Part shown: positions 10,243 through 20,194 of the stretch, piece by piece
How positions within the stretch are numbered: the stretch's first letter is position 1
Layout: every line of letters starts with the position of its first letter
NCBI RefSeq assembly: GCF_029714405.1
Contig: NZ_CP121650.1
Coordinates: forward strand, 7,941,001-8,005,000
DNA length: 64,000 nt
Origin: Bradyrhizobium sp. CB82
GTDB lineage: Bacteria > Pseudomonadota > Alphaproteobacteria > Rhizobiales > Xanthobacteraceae
Direction: 5' to 3'
Notes under the pieces: generated by a model
What the model saw: the letters and a program-made list of their open reading frames with translations, nothing else
The model's database searches: none
Told to the model about the DNA's origin: nothing
Program-made: the position numbers and the translations under genes

Positions 10243-10296
10243 CGAGCAGCTTCATCGTCCGTTGATCGTCGAGCAGCTTCATCGTCCGTTGATCGT
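10243..10296. repeat. 27-bp tandem duplication in the intergenic region
   Basis: Two exact head-to-tail copies of a 27-base unit starting CGAGCAGCTTCATCG lie between the divergent M24 gene and the glycine riboswitch. The rest of 10063-10650 shows no gene. Confidence 0.95.
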
Positions 10297-10655
10297 AATG
10301 CATCTTACTCCGCCCAGGCAAACTGCGTTGTCGTTTCTTCGTTGCGCTTACGCAGTTATCACTAGCGATGAAGTCTCTGCTCAGATGCAGTCGACCGGTC
10401 AAACCACATGACAGGTCACCGCTGGGTCCCAGCCATAATCCTCACCATACAGTAGATAGAGTAAACCGAGGTAAGCGCTTGTCTTACGCGGTTTTCGGCA
10501 GATTCCGCAGTATTTCTGCGACTTCTTGGGTAACGACGCTGAAAACCGGCGAAGACATTTTCGCCTTAACCGTGCCATCCCTCGGCGAACGACGACTCTG
10601 AAGTATAGCGGTATTGCATGCCGAAATATGCCTGAAAGGATCGACCGGTCTGACG

Positions 10656-10850
10656 ATGGCGCGTGGGAGAGAGAGATCAGCCAGCAAATGGCGATCTCCG
10701 CCGAAGGCGGCAACTCCCCAAGGAAACTCTCAGGCCCAGGACCGCACGCCTAGGACAATCTGGATAGAGGCGCCAGTGTGGCGCCCACCGAAGGGGACCG
10801 TAATCACCAAAGGTTAGCGGAGTAAGCTCTCAGGTGCAGGACAGATTTGG
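10656..10850 (+). promoter_or_regulatory. Tandem glycine riboswitch, copy 1
   Basis: Two glycine aptamers lie in series. The first spans about 10656-10748 (GCGTGGGAGAG, AACTCCCCAAGGAAACTCTC, CAGGCCCAGGACC). The second spans about 10752-10850 (CAATCTGGATAGAGGCGCC, CACCGAAGGGGACCG, AAGCTCTCAGGTGCAGGACAG). The arrangement and conserved internal loops match the gcvT-type riboswitch. It precedes a truncated DadA-like gene. The -35/-10 elements present upstream of copy 2 are degraded here: TTGCAT at 10614 where copy 2 has TTGACA, and no -10 hexamer. Confidence 0.9.
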
Positions 10851-10892
10851 GGCGGAGCTATCGCGCCGTTCACGCTTGCCTTGGAGCACCTA

Positions 10893-11471
10893 ATGAAACC
10901 GATCGTCGTTATTGGATCCGGAATTACCGGAGCTACCACTACTTACGCGCTCGCTGCTCGCGATTACACAGTTACAGTATTTGACCGCCATCGTTATCTC
11001 GCAATGGAGACCTCGTTTGCGAATGGGGGACAATTGTCGGCAAGTAACGCTGAGGTTTGGAATAGCCTAGGCACCATCCTGAAGGGTTTGAAGTGGATGA
11101 TGCGAAAGGATGCACCACTGTTTCTGAACCCGAGTCCAAGCTTGTACTTGGTTGGCTGAGTTTGTCGCTCAAACCCGTCACCACCGTCGCAACACGATCG
11201 AAACGACCAGATTGGCTATCGCTGCGCGGCAGCATCTTTTTGACATTGCCCATCGCGAGAGCATAGCTTTTGATTTGGAGCAGCGGGGTATTCTACATGT
11301 CTCTTCAAGCAAGCCCGAGTTTGACACGGCTGCTCGTGTGAACCAGCTTCTTGGTGGAGGGAGGGTTGGACCGCTGTCCTGTAACTCTGTCCGAAATGCG
11401 CGTGATAGAGCCAACTTTGCAGAATAAATATTATGCTGGATTCTTCACGCCGTCAGATTCGACCGGAGATA
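10893..11471 (+). pseudogene. DadA-like FAD amino acid oxidase/dehydrogenase, copy 1, truncated by IS3
   Basis: The ATG at 10893 follows TTGGAGCACCTA. The FAD motif VIGSGITGATTTYALAARDY is present, and the protein is about 85% like the intact copy at 28710. An 8-base loss near 11148 (PSPS, then YLVG and stop) and further frameshifts break it. The copy is cut at 11471 within SDSTGDMK by an IS3 element, and no 3' part follows that element. Confidence 0.9.
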
Positions 11472-11549
11472 TGAAGTGGACCCTATGCTGAGGACCACTG
11501 GGTCCGGTTTCCTAAGTGGAGCTTCTGCCGTTCGTTCTTCCCAATAACT

Positions 11550-12503
11550 TTACGCTACTCTTGCTTGCTGCTGTTGTGGCTGTGGGGATGTGGGCAACGC
11601 CCAGCGTTGTCCAAGCTTCTCGCTTGCGAGAAGCGTCATATCCACAGCCTCTTCGCCGAATGCGCCGGTGACACCGGCCCGCCAGACCGCCATCGGCGCG
11701 CGGTTTTCCAGCGCCTGATGAGGGCGCTGGAAATTGTAAAACTCGATCCATCGGGCGATTCCGGCTTTGGCCTCGTGGCCATCCGAATAACCCTTGAGAT
11801 AGATGTCCTCGTATTTGAGCGAGCGCCATAGCCGCTCGATGAACACGTTGTCCATCCAGCGCCCGCGACCGTCCATCGAGATCCGGACGCCAGTGTCGGC
11901 CAGCGTGCCGGTGAAGGCGGCGCTGGTGAACTGGCTGCCCCGGTCGGTATTGAAGATCTCGGGCCGGCCGAAGCGCGCCAAGGCCTCTTCGAGCGCAGAC
12001 ACGCAGAACGATGTGTCCATCGTGTTCGACAGGCGCCAGGCCAGCACCGCACGGCTCGCCCAATCGATGATCGCCACCAGATACAGAAAGCCCTGGCCGA
12101 TCGGCACATAGGTGATATCGGCCGCCCACACTTGATTCGGCCGGTCGATCACCATCTGGCGCAGGAGATACGGGAAGATCTTGTGTCCCCGCGCCGGCTT
12201 GGTGGTTCTGGGCTTTGGTCCCAGCGCCGCGATGCCCATCTTGCGCAACAACCGCTGCACGCGCTTGCGATTGATGCGACAGCCTTCGCCATTGAGCATC
12301 GCCGCCATCCGCCGCGAGCCCAGGAACGGCCAGGCCGTGAACAGTTGGTCGATCCGCCGCATCAGCTCAAGCTCGTTGTCATTGGCCGGCCGCGGCGGCC
12401 GATAGACGCTCGATCGCGCAACGCTCAGCAGTTGGCATTGCCGGCGGATCGATAGACTCTCATGATCGCGCTGAAGCAATCCTCGGCGATCCGGCGCGCT
12501 CAT
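11550..12503 (-). CDS. IS3-family OrfB (DDE integrase domain)
   Basis: From MSAPDRRGLLQRDHESLS at 12503 the frame runs to 11550 and contains an HTH_21 segment and the rve integrase core. The catalytic residues are Asp in VWAADITYVPI, Asp in IFNTDRGSQFTS and Glu in FIERLWRSLKYED. OrfB is normally made as an OrfAB fusion by -1 frameshifting. Here the frame is open well upstream of the ATG and overlaps the end of orfA, which fits that mechanism. The C-terminal tail is longer than usual and rich in Gln and Ala. Confidence 0.9.
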   Translation of the reverse strand: MSAPDRRGLLQRDHESLSIRRQCQLLSVARSSVYRPPRPANDNELELMRRIDQLFTAWPFLGSRRMAAMLNGEGCRINRKRVQRLLRKMGIAALGPKPRTTKPARGHKIFPYLLRQMVIDRPNQVWAADITYVPIGQGFLYLVAIIDWASRAVLAWRLSNTMDTSFCVSALEEALARFGRPEIFNTDRGSQFTSAAFTGTLADTGVRISMDGRGRWMDNVFIERLWRSLKYEDIYLKGYSDGHEAKAGIARWIEFYNFQRPHQALENRAPMAVWRAGVTGAFGEEAVDMTLLASEKLGQRWALPTSPQPQQQQARVA

Positions 12504-12787
12504 CTTCCGGACCTCCTGGCTAAGAAATCTCGTTCGACCGTCAATTGTCCGATCTTGGCGTGGAGCTTCTCGACCTCCAGTTCGTGGGCCGCCTCGCCAT
12601 CCCGACCAGCGCCCGCGTCGAACGCCCGAACCGCTTGATCCTGAAGCTGCTTCTTCCACGCATAAATCTGGTTCACATGAACCTGGTAGCGCTGCGCCAG
12701 ATCCGTCACCGTTGATTGTTCCCGCAACGCCTCCAAGGCAATCCTTGCCTTCAGCGCCGCATCGATTTTCCGTCTTGTCTTCTTCAT
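12500..12787 (-). CDS. IS3-family OrfA (helix-turn-helix)
   Basis: The 95-residue protein has the transposase_8 HTH (ALREQSTVTDLAQRYQVHVN, then QIYAWKKQ) and a leucine-zipper-like segment (ELEVEKLHAKIGQLTVERDF). It binds the element ends and, fused to OrfB, forms the transposase. Its end overlaps the orfB frame. Confidence 0.9.
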   Translation of the reverse strand: MKKTRRKIDAALKARIALEALREQSTVTDLAQRYQVHVNQIYAWKKQLQDQAVRAFDAGAGRDGEAAHELEVEKLHAKIGQLTVERDFLARRSGR

Positions 12788-12892
12788 GATCCGCTCCGTT
12801 TATCAAAACGGAACGGCATCCGCACCACCTAAGCCGCCGGTCCAAAATCCGGGATCCACTTCAGTACGTTTCTTTTGCCTCGCCTCTAGCCT

Positions 12893-14400
12893 AGACCCTA
12901 TGTTTGCCTTCTGAGGTGACGGGCGGCCCGCCCCGCGGCAAGCTCCTATCGAGGGTTGCGCCGGATGGTCCGGCGCCGAGCCTCAAGCATGGGGAGCGGG
13001 CCTGATGAACGATAGCATTTTCGTGGGGCTGGATGTGCACAAGGCGACGATTTCGGTTGCAGTGGCCGAAGCGATGCGCGGCGGGGAAGTTCGTAACTTG
13101 GGGATCATCCCTAATCGCGCCGATCAAATCGCCAAGCTGGCGAAGAAGCTTGGCAAGCGTGACCGGCAGGTAAGTTTTTGTTACGAAGCCGGACCCTGCG
13201 GATATGGCCTGCATAGACAACTGACGGGACCGGGACACAACTGCATCGTGGTGGCTCCCTCGCTGATCCCGATGAAAGCCGGCGATCGGGTAAAAACCGA
13301 CCGGCGCGATGCGGCGATGCTGGCCAAGCTGCACCGGAGCGACCAACTGACAGCCGTGTGGGTTCCGGATGCAGCGCATGAGGCCATGCGCGACTTGGTG
13401 AGAGCCCGCGCCACGGCGATGCGTGTGCTCGGCAAGGCGCGGCAGCATCTCCAAGGCTTCCTGCTGCGACATGGGCGCATCTATGCCGGGAAGAGGGGGT
13501 GGACTCTGGCTTATCGTCGCTGGCTCACCACGGTGCGCTTCGATCACCCGGCGAGCCAAATCGTTCTGCAGGACTACATTCATGCCGTAACCGACGCTGA
13601 GGCCCGCGTGGACTGCTTGACCAAGCGGATCGAGGAGCTGGCGCCACAATGGTCGATGACGCCAATCGTAGAGGCCGTGCAGGCCATGCGCGGCATCGCC
13701 TTCATCGTTGCTGTAACCGTGGTTGCCGAGGTTGGCGACTTCTCTCGCTTTGACAATCCTCGCCAGTTGATGGCCTTTCTCGGCCTCGTGCCGTCGGAGT
13801 ATTCGAGCGGCGCAACCATCCGACGCGGCAACATCACCAAGGCTGGCAATGCTCTGGCCAGGCGGGCTCTGATTGAGGGGGCATGGACCTATCGCATGCA
13901 GGCCCGCGTCAGTCGCAAGCTCCATGACCGTAACGAGCGCCTGCCTGAAGTTATCCGCGATATCGCCTGGAAGGCCCAGGTCAGGCTATGCGCTCGCTAT
14001 CGCCGCTTGTCGGCGGCCGGCAAACCCAAGGTGATCGTCACCACCGCCATTGCACGTGAGATGGTCGGCTTCCTGTGGGCGATCACTCGTCAAGTACAAC
14101 TCGGGCCGGCCGCCTGAAGAGCGCTGCTCGACCATATCGGTGCCCAGGGCAGGAGTCAGGGCGCGGTGGGGAATCCTCGTGGCCTGCTATGAGCCGGCAT
14201 TGCCGACGCTCGCCCTCTAGACCGAGGCAGCCCCAAGACGAAACCACGGTCATGCGGTAGCCAACCCGCGCATGAGAGCTTGATCAACCGTCGTCTTTGG
14301 CCCTGCCTCCTACCGTGGGCACCTTCGAAGTCCAGCGTCCGGGCGCTCAGCCGGAAGCAGCTCCGCTTGATCGAGTCCCTTGACAGCAAACATGAGAGAG
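12893..14400 (+). mobile_element. IS110-family element, complete
   Basis: Ends were placed by comparison with the second copy (46640-50320). The shared left end is near CCCTATGTTTGCC, and the shared right end is near GACAGCAAACATGAGA. ATGTTTGC at the left recurs inverted at the right. IS110 elements have no conventional terminal repeats, so the borders are accurate to about 10 bp. Confidence 0.75.
13005..14117 (+). CDS. IS110-family transposase (DEDD, serine-dependent), intact
   Basis: The protein has 370 residues. The RuvC-like DEDD domain shows Asp in FVGLDVHKATISV near residue 9, Glu in CYEAGPCGYGL near 61, and the pair in VKTDRRDAAMLAKLH near 97-100. The C-terminal transposase_20 domain has MRGIAFIVAVTVVAEVGDF, FLGLVPSEYSSG and ITKAGNALARRAL, including the serine region used for strand exchange. 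The long 3' untranslated part of the element (14118-14400) may hold the bridge-RNA-type end known for IS110, but I did not identify the RNA. Confidence 0.95.
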   Translation: MNDSIFVGLDVHKATISVAVAEAMRGGEVRNLGIIPNRADQIAKLAKKLGKRDRQVSFCYEAGPCGYGLHRQLTGPGHNCIVVAPSLIPMKAGDRVKTDRRDAAMLAKLHRSDQLTAVWVPDAAHEAMRDLVRARATAMRVLGKARQHLQGFLLRHGRIYAGKRGWTLAYRRWLTTVRFDHPASQIVLQDYIHAVTDAEARVDCLTKRIEELAPQWSMTPIVEAVQAMRGIAFIVAVTVVAEVGDFSRFDNPRQLMAFLGLVPSEYSSGATIRRGNITKAGNALARRALIEGAWTYRMQARVSRKLHDRNERLPEVIRDIAWKAQVRLCARYRRLSAAGKPKVIVTTAIAREMVGFLWAITRQVQLGPAA

Positions 14401-14429
14401 CAGGCTGTTGAAGAACTCAGCCGCGTTCG

Positions 14430-14715
14430 CACACGAATGCTGAATCGTCGCCATTGTGGATGCAGAAGTGGCCGACGCGCGACCGCAGGACGGATCAATC
14501 TCGTCGTGTCCTTCCCATGAGAACTAGGCGCAGGTCGATCCGTCGCGGGTGCCGTAGCGCATGTCCAGGAAGCCCTTGAGAGCCCCAAAGGCGATTTCGC
14601 CATCGGACTTGCGCTGGAAGGTGAGACGCGCCTCTTCGACAAGATCGAGGAAGTCGCTGTCCCAGACGTCCATCTCGACGATGCGCCAGCGGCCGACAAA
14701 GGCCTTAGCCCGCAT
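14430..14715 (-). pseudogene. Conserved rhizobial hypothetical protein, cut by IS1380 and broken
   Basis: The frame WRIVEMDVWDSDFLDLVEEA then DGEIAFGALKGFLDMRYGTR ends at a TAG where the sequence continues as FSWEGHDE, and then VGHFCIHNGDDSAF in another frame. I recall it as a small conserved rhizobial protein of unknown function. Its first residues (MRAK) derive from the end of the adjoining IS1380, so the true N-terminus is lost. Confidence 0.5.
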
Positions 14716-16368
14716 TTTTCACAGCGTTGAGGCGCATCGGGGCGCGAATCAGCGAAAGTTCTTTTGCGAGAAGGACTTTGCGATGATTCAAGGAATGCCC
14801 CGATGCCAACAGAGTGTAGCGCAGAGCAGTTTGATTTTGGAAGGGTTGAAGGTCGGGCTGTGGAAGCGGCCTTTGATGCTGGCCTGGTGACGTCGGATGC
14901 CGGAGCGCTGCTGCTGGGCGCGACGGATCGGGCGATCGATCTGGTGGGTCGCTTTGCGGATTGCTTTCGCGATCATCGTCGTCAGGACCTGATCGAGCAT
15001 GCGGTCGGCACGTTGATCGGGCAGCGGGTCTTCGGCATCGCGCTCGGCTATGAAGATCTCAACGATCATGACGAATTGCGGCACGATCCGCTGATGGCGG
15101 TGCTTTCGGGCAAGCTTGCGGCCCGGCGCGGGGACTGCGCACCGGTGGCCGGCAAGTCGACGCTGAACCGGCTGGAGCTGAGCCAAAGCGAACCTTCACG
15201 CTATCACAAGATCGCCCATGACACGGCGGCGATCGAGGCACTTCCGGTGACGCTGTTCCTGGAGGCGCACACGCGACCGCCGGCGCAGATCATCCTCGAT
15301 CTCGATGCCACCGACGACCCGCTGCACGGGCATCAGGAGGGGCGCTTCTTCCACGGCTATTACGACTGCTACTGCTATCTGCCGCTGTACGTGTTCTGCG
15401 GCCGGCATCTGTTGGCGGCCAAGCTGCGCCCCTCCGACATCGACGCGAGCGCGGGCAGCATCGCGGAGGTCGAGCGGCTTGTCCGGCAGATCCGCGCCCG
15501 CTGGCCGTTCGTGCGCATCGTGCTGCGGGCGGACTCGGGCTTTGCGCGCGAGGCGCTGATGGCGTGGTGCGAGCACAACCGCGTGGACTATCTGTTCGGG
15601 CTCGCCCGCAACACGCGCCTGGTCGCCACGATCGCAGACGAACTGGCAACGGCTCAAGCTGCGGCCGAGAAGACCGGCCGCCCGGCGCGCCGCTTCAAGG
15701 ACTTCCAGTGGAGCACGCTCGACACCTGGAGCCGAAGGCGCCGCGTCGTCGCCAAGGCGGAGTGGACGCAGGGCGAGGCCAATCCGCGCTTCGTCGTCAC
15801 CTCGCTCAAGCGCAGCGAGGCGGGCGCGCGACAGCTCTATGAGGACATCTACTGCGCCCGCGGCGAGATGGAGAACCGCATCAAGGAGTGTCAGCTCGAC
15901 CTTTACGCCGACCGCACTTCCGCAGCGACCATGCGCGCCAATCAGCTCAGGCTGTGGTTCGCCTCGATGGCCTATGTGCTGATCTGTGCCCTGCGGCGCA
16001 TCGGCCTGGCTGAAACCACCTTTGCGGATGCCACCTGCGGCACCATCCGCCTCAAGCTCCTCAAGATCGGGGCCCTGGTGCGCATCAGCGTCCGCCGCAT
16101 CAAGATTGCCATGGCCTCGGCCTGCCCAGCCGCCCAACAGTGGAGCATCGCCGCGCGCCGCCTGGCTGAAGCCGCCCGAGCCCGCGCCTCGCCGGCCTGA
16201 CACGCGAAGCTGCGACGCGCTCAATCGGCGGCATCGTCACCAAGGCCCAACGGAGACACTCAAAACCAAATCGCTATCAGCGCCTTCGGCGCCATGGTCC
16301 TTATCGTCTTCCGCCGATCCACCTCTCCTTCGTCAAAGAGCAATTGGCCATGTGAGAAATGCGGGCCA
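14707..16368 (+). mobile_element. IS1380-family element
   Basis: The inverted ends share GCCCGCATTT and TCACA: left from about 14708, right ending about 16366. Length is about 1660 bp with one intact transposase gene. The right end directly abuts the IS630 element, whose outer TA is missing there. Confidence 0.8.
14803..16200 (+). CDS. IS1380-family transposase, intact
   Basis: I chose the ATG at 14803 (MPTECSAEQFDFGRVEGRAV), which gives 465 residues, the usual length. A TTG at 14764 would add 13 residues that lack family character. The DDE residues appear as Asp in IILDLDATDDPLHG, Asp in IVLRADSGFAREAL and Glu in CARGEMENRIKECQLDL. The C-terminal LRLWFASMAYVLICALRRIG matches the family's last helices. 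Confidence 0.9.
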   Translation: MPTECSAEQFDFGRVEGRAVEAAFDAGLVTSDAGALLLGATDRAIDLVGRFADCFRDHRRQDLIEHAVGTLIGQRVFGIALGYEDLNDHDELRHDPLMAVLSGKLAARRGDCAPVAGKSTLNRLELSQSEPSRYHKIAHDTAAIEALPVTLFLEAHTRPPAQIILDLDATDDPLHGHQEGRFFHGYYDCYCYLPLYVFCGRHLLAAKLRPSDIDASAGSIAEVERLVRQIRARWPFVRIVLRADSGFAREALMAWCEHNRVDYLFGLARNTRLVATIADELATAQAAAEKTGRPARRFKDFQWSTLDTWSRRRRVVAKAEWTQGEANPRFVVTSLKRSEAGARQLYEDIYCARGEMENRIKECQLDLYADRTSAATMRANQLRLWFASMAYVLICALRRIGLAETTFADATCGTIRLKLLKIGALVRISVRRIKIAMASACPAAQQWSIAARRLAEAARARASPA

Positions 16369-16376
16369 GTGGTTTA

Positions 16377-17177
16377 TCACAGTGGTTTTGACTCTTTGGA
16401 GGTCGTTGGATAGGCGCGGCGGAGTTTGGCGCGGGCTTTGTCGGTTGTGAACATCCACTTGATGCGTTGTCGGGTTTTATTTCGCGGCCGTTGCCATGCA
16501 GCGATCTCGTTTCGGAGCCTTTTGGGGTCGTCGATGCGACGGCCGAGACATTGACGCTGCAGCACGCTGATCTCGCACTCGACCATGTTGAGCCAACTTG
16601 CGTGTTTCGGGGTGTAGTGGAATTCGAGGCGGCGCAGGATGCGACGGGCCTCGGCAGGCGCAAATGCTTGATACAGCGCGCCGGCGGTATGAATCGACAG
16701 ATTGTCCTGAACGACACGGATGCAGGCGGCGTCGGGATAATGGATGTCGACGAGTTCACGCATGCAGTGCGCGTAGTCCACGTCGGCGCGGCGGTCTGTA
16801 ACCTTGACGTTGCGCCAGCCACGATGCGGGTCGAAGGTAACGAAGAGATTGACGGTGCCGTTGCGGCGGTACTCGTAATCGTAGCGCTCGCGCTGTCCCG
16901 GCTCGGCTGGAATCGGCTGACGGACCTCGCCGATGAGCTGGACGGGGGTCTCGTCGAAGCAGACCAGCGGCCGGACGGGATCCGGCGCCTCGGCGTAGAG
17001 GTCGAGCACGTCCTCCATGCGGGCGACGTATTCGCCATCGACATGGGGGATGCACCACATGTCCCTGCGCCATGGCTTGAGGTCGTTCTCGGCCAGCCGG
17101 CGACGCACGGTCTCGCCCGACAGGCTGTCATGATCGGTGAGCTTGACGATCGTGTCGGCCAGCAGCGTCAGCGTCCA
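16377..17177 (-). pseudogene. IS630 transposase without its N-terminus
   Basis: Homology starts at WTLTLLADTIVKLTDHDSLS and keeps the catalytic residues: Asp in VCFDETPVQLIG, Asp in VVQDNLSIHTAG and Glu in WLNMVECEISVLQRQ. It retains RRRLAENDLKPWRRDMW, a segment missing from the copy at 52738. The first 100 or so residues (HTH domain) are deleted. Confidence 0.9.
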
Positions 17178-17369
17178 CCCGCCGAAACCGACATGCAGCG
17201 CCATTTCCGCGTCAGCCCGCCCTCAGTCCACCAGATGATCGTCACCCTCGAACGAAACGGCTTCATTCGCCGTCAGCCCGGTGTTCCCCGGAGCATCGAG
17301 ATTCTTTTGCCACCCGAAAACTTGCCCATCCTCGAATGGCTCGGCATCAAAACGTCGAAATCACTGTGA
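17178..17369 (+). pseudogene. Winged-helix protein of the IS630 element, C-terminal part
   Basis: It reads PAETDMQRHFRVSPPSVHQM then IVTLERNGFIRRQPGVPRSI to the stop at 17369, nearly identical to the end of the complete gene at 52418-52699. The N-terminus was removed by the same deletion that truncated the transposase. Confidence 0.85.
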
Positions 17370-17379
17370 TGAACTACTA

Positions 17380-18127
17380 GTGGTTCCGGCGAAGCGTCAC
17401 GTTGCCCGTGAACTCGAGGCGCGCTGGAATAGCGCATTGGAGCGGGTTGCCGAGCTTGAGGGGCGGATCAAGGAGCTGCGCGCCGCATCGGCGGAAAGTC
17501 CCAAGATCGACCGCGCCTTGCTTTTGCAACCGCGGGTTTGGAATGCACCGTCCAGGGACACGCACCAAGCGGCGGCTGGCTCACATCGTGGTCCGAAAGA
17601 TCGTTTGCAATCTCGATGAAAACACCAATGAGGCGGTTCTGCTCATCCACTGGACCGGCGGCCGGCAAACGGAAGTTCGTGTTGCTCGCGTTGAGACGTG
17701 CCGATATCCCGGCGATATGGCAACCACTGCCGTTGACGCACTTCGCAAACGCGCTGGTCATTGGCCTGATCGAGAGCTCGCGTGTCGCTCAATCGGATGC
17801 CCTGCAAGACTGGCGACGGCGAGACCTGTTCGCGTGCGGGAAATGCGCGAACGCTTGGGCTTGCCGACGATCCCGCATCATCCGACGGCAAAATGATGAG
17901 CCTTGCGAAGGCTGCGGCACACTTTGGAATTTGCGTCCGATCAGCAAAGAACCTCGTTCTGAAGGGCGTCCGCAACGCAAGCAATCAAGGGCTCGCAATG
18001 GTTGGTTCCTGTCGAAGCGCTGAGTTCGGAAGCAGTACGCATAGCGCTGCAGCGCGTGATCGAACGTCGGCCGAAAAACTACGTTGATTGCCAATACGAT
18101 AGGATGATCCGTCTGCCCGGAATCTGA
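17380..18127 (+). pseudogene. Large serine recombinase C-terminal fragment
   Basis: Frames in sequence read KRHVARELEARWNSALERVA (coiled-coil of the recombinase), RTKRRLAHIVVRKIVCNLDE, MMSLAKAAAHFGICVRSAKN (an HTH-like segment) and, in another frame, VIERRPKNYVD. At least four frameshifts occur. The order matches the C-terminal half of phage- or transposon-type serine recombinases. It is related in type, but not close in sequence, to the gene at 33267-35738. Confidence 0.6.
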
Positions 18128-18395
18128 CTAAGGGACGTACAATGAAACGAGCTGTGGAAAGTTGCTCAAGCTATTCTTCCGAATTCAGTCAGACCTGACC
18201 TGTTCCTACACGCTTGCTCCACTGGAGTTAGATCGCGGCCCAACGAACGAGGTTGGCTGGAGAGGCGATGAAGACGGCGACCTGGCTCGCAATCATAGGA
18301 TCTTCAAAGCGGCGATCCCCAATTGGAAAAGAAAGCATAAGCGCTGTTCGCGGAGGGCTGGCGCCCCGTATCAAAGAATAGCATTGAGGCCGCTA

Positions 18396-18890
18396 CTATA
18401 TGTTGCTCAACATAGTGACGGGTACAAGCAGCTCTATCTGGCCGGGCGCCAGCCCGGACCGATCCGGGAAGCGGCGTGTTGGGTCCATGCGCGGCGCCCA
18501 TTCTTCGCCATGGCCGATATCGAGGAGAATGCGCGTCGCAAGGCCAGCGGCAAGAAGGAGATCCCGCTCTCGCGAGCGCCCGCGCGATCGCCACACGCTG
18601 TTGTTGGCCACCAGAGAGCTCGACAGGGTATGCGTCACATTTGTGCGCAAGGCCGACACGGTCGAGCAGTTCACGACCGGCCGCTTCGGCTTGCATCCGG
18701 TCCACCTTGAGTACTTGGGTCGGAGCCTCGATAACGTTTTCCAGAGCCGTCTTGTGCGGAAACAGGTTGAACCGCTGAAATACCATGCCATTGAACTGCT
18801 CTTTGTTGCGGCTTGTTGATCGGGTATCCTCGTGTCGGCTCCCGGAGCGCGAGGTCGCACGACAGCGACTTGCGACGTGACCCTATTGTT
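18396..18890 (-). pseudogene. Polar amino acid ABC transporter ATPase fragment
   Basis: [20 protein letters not shown] (Q-loop region) and [18 protein letters not shown] (ABC signature) are clear. The Walker A part is in another frame and the Walker B/C-terminal part is frameshifted and cut near 18400. It lies downstream of the permease remnant as in HisP/GlnQ-type operons. Confidence 0.75.
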
Positions 18891-19623
18891 CACGTAGTAA
18901 ATACTCTCTGCCGCATACATAATCTCGAAAATTGGATCACGCTAGCCAGCGACGTCCACTTCACCATGCCGATAAATTCATTGCCGATCGGCGGCAGGAT
19001 AACGCGCATCGCTTGAGGCAGGATTATTCGGCGCAATGCTTGAAGACGATGCATTCCGATCGCGCTGGCGGCTTCATATTGCCCATCATTGACAGATAGC
19101 AGTCCGGCGCGCACCACTTCCGATGTATATGCCCCCTGGTTGATCCCCAGTCCAAGCAATGCCGCAAAAAATGGCGTCATCACATCCACCGTGCGCCACT
19201 CGAACAATCCTGGAATCCCGATGGTTGGAAACACCAGCGCAAGATTGAACCACAACAGCAGCTGCAGCAATGAAGGATGCCGCGAAAGAACCACACATAG
19301 GCAAGCGCCGCCCAATTGATTATCAGACTGGCCGAAGACTACATGATCGCAACGGCCACGCCTATTGCAATATCAGCGACATTGCCAGCACTGCCGGCAA
19401 GACCGTGTTGCCGAGTCCGATCAGGATGGTCCTCGCCGTGAGGTATTGCCCCGTAACAGACCACTCGATCTGCCCATGAGCGAACACCAGAATGATCCAC
19501 AAAGCTACCGCAGCGCCAAATATCTGCCCACATGCCTCCGACGCACATGCTCGAATTGGGACAATTCTTCTGTGTGACCGCCCTGATCGTTTTCACTAAC
19601 CGGCCACTTACTTCGAGCAACAT
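18890..19623 (-). pseudogene. Polar amino acid ABC transporter permease, broken
   Basis: The C-terminal half is well preserved: LLQLLLWFNLALVFPTIGIP, then INQGAYTSEVVRAGLLSVND with the EAA loop EAASAIGMHRLQALRRIILP. The N-terminal third (19623-19339) is scattered over frames, and the end (after MVKWTSLASVIQ) is shifted. The operon probably imported an amino acid for the linked M20/M24/DadA functions; that link is inference from position. Confidence 0.75.
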
Positions 19624-19840
19624 ACTACGTCCCTAGTTAGCCGCCTGATCTATCATTCGGTCAATGTCAAGCAGGTTCGCCTCGCCGCTCACGCACTCAC
19701 GTAGCGCGCTGACCGACCGGATCACGGGTTGGTGAGTTTATATTGCCCTCAGGCTGAACTACTTCAAATTCGCTCAATCTGCGGCCCGAATCCTGCGATG
19801 AATTAGGCGGGCACGACGCTTTCTCTGTCTGAGGCATCAG

Positions 19841-20150
19841 TCAAGCGTCCGCAAATTGGAGCGCCTTCAGTTTCCTGGACACTTTGTTTCTCATACACGA
19901 ACTTCGAATGACCTCAGTCGCCGCCAAAGTTGGCACCATCGCAGAAGTCAGATACTCTTTGATCGCTCGACCCGCAACCTGCGGTTGGAAGTCTCTTGTC
20001 GCCTCAATGGCGTCGGCCCCAATCAAGCTCGCATTGACCGAGACTCCTTCACCACCGAGCAGCCGTTCATCGATGCAGCAGCGCAAGACACTCTCGAGCA
20101 TGCGATGGAAGAGATTGCTCTTCCGGACTGCGATGCCTGTTCTTGGAAAC
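19841..20150 (-). pseudogene. IS1182-family transposase internal fragment
   Basis: It reads LESVLRCCIDERLLGGEGVS then VNASLIGADAIEATRD and AGRAIKEYLTSAM, resembling the IS1182 segment that contains the first catalytic Asp (VDASLI in the family, here VNASLI). Both ends are missing. Confidence 0.5.
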
Positions 20151-20194
20151 TCGAGTGATCCGACGTCCCATTGAGACCGAGCCGGCAGAGCCAA

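Larger units (their letters stand above)
11472..12863 (-). mobile_element. IS3-family element
   Basis: The left end TGAAGTGGACCC and the inverted right end (TGAAGTGGATCCC on the other strand) bound 1392 bp containing orfA and orfB. No matching 3-bp duplication is visible, and the host gene does not resume on the right. The right flank has therefore been rearranged after insertion. Confidence 0.9.
16369..17377 (-). mobile_element. IS630-family element, internal-deletion derivative
   Basis: Both inverted ends match those of the longer copy at 52410-53819: GTGGTTTATCACAGTGG at the left and the GTAGTTCATCACAG form at the right, with the target TA at 17378-17379. The centre, holding the N-terminal parts of both divergent genes, has been lost, and the junction is at 17177/17178. 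Length is 1009 bp against 1410 in the other copy. Confidence 0.85.

Noticed and set aside
15196..16224. 342-residue open frame antisense to IS1380 transposase
   Set aside because: The plus-strand frame has the DDE residues and family order; this is a shadow.
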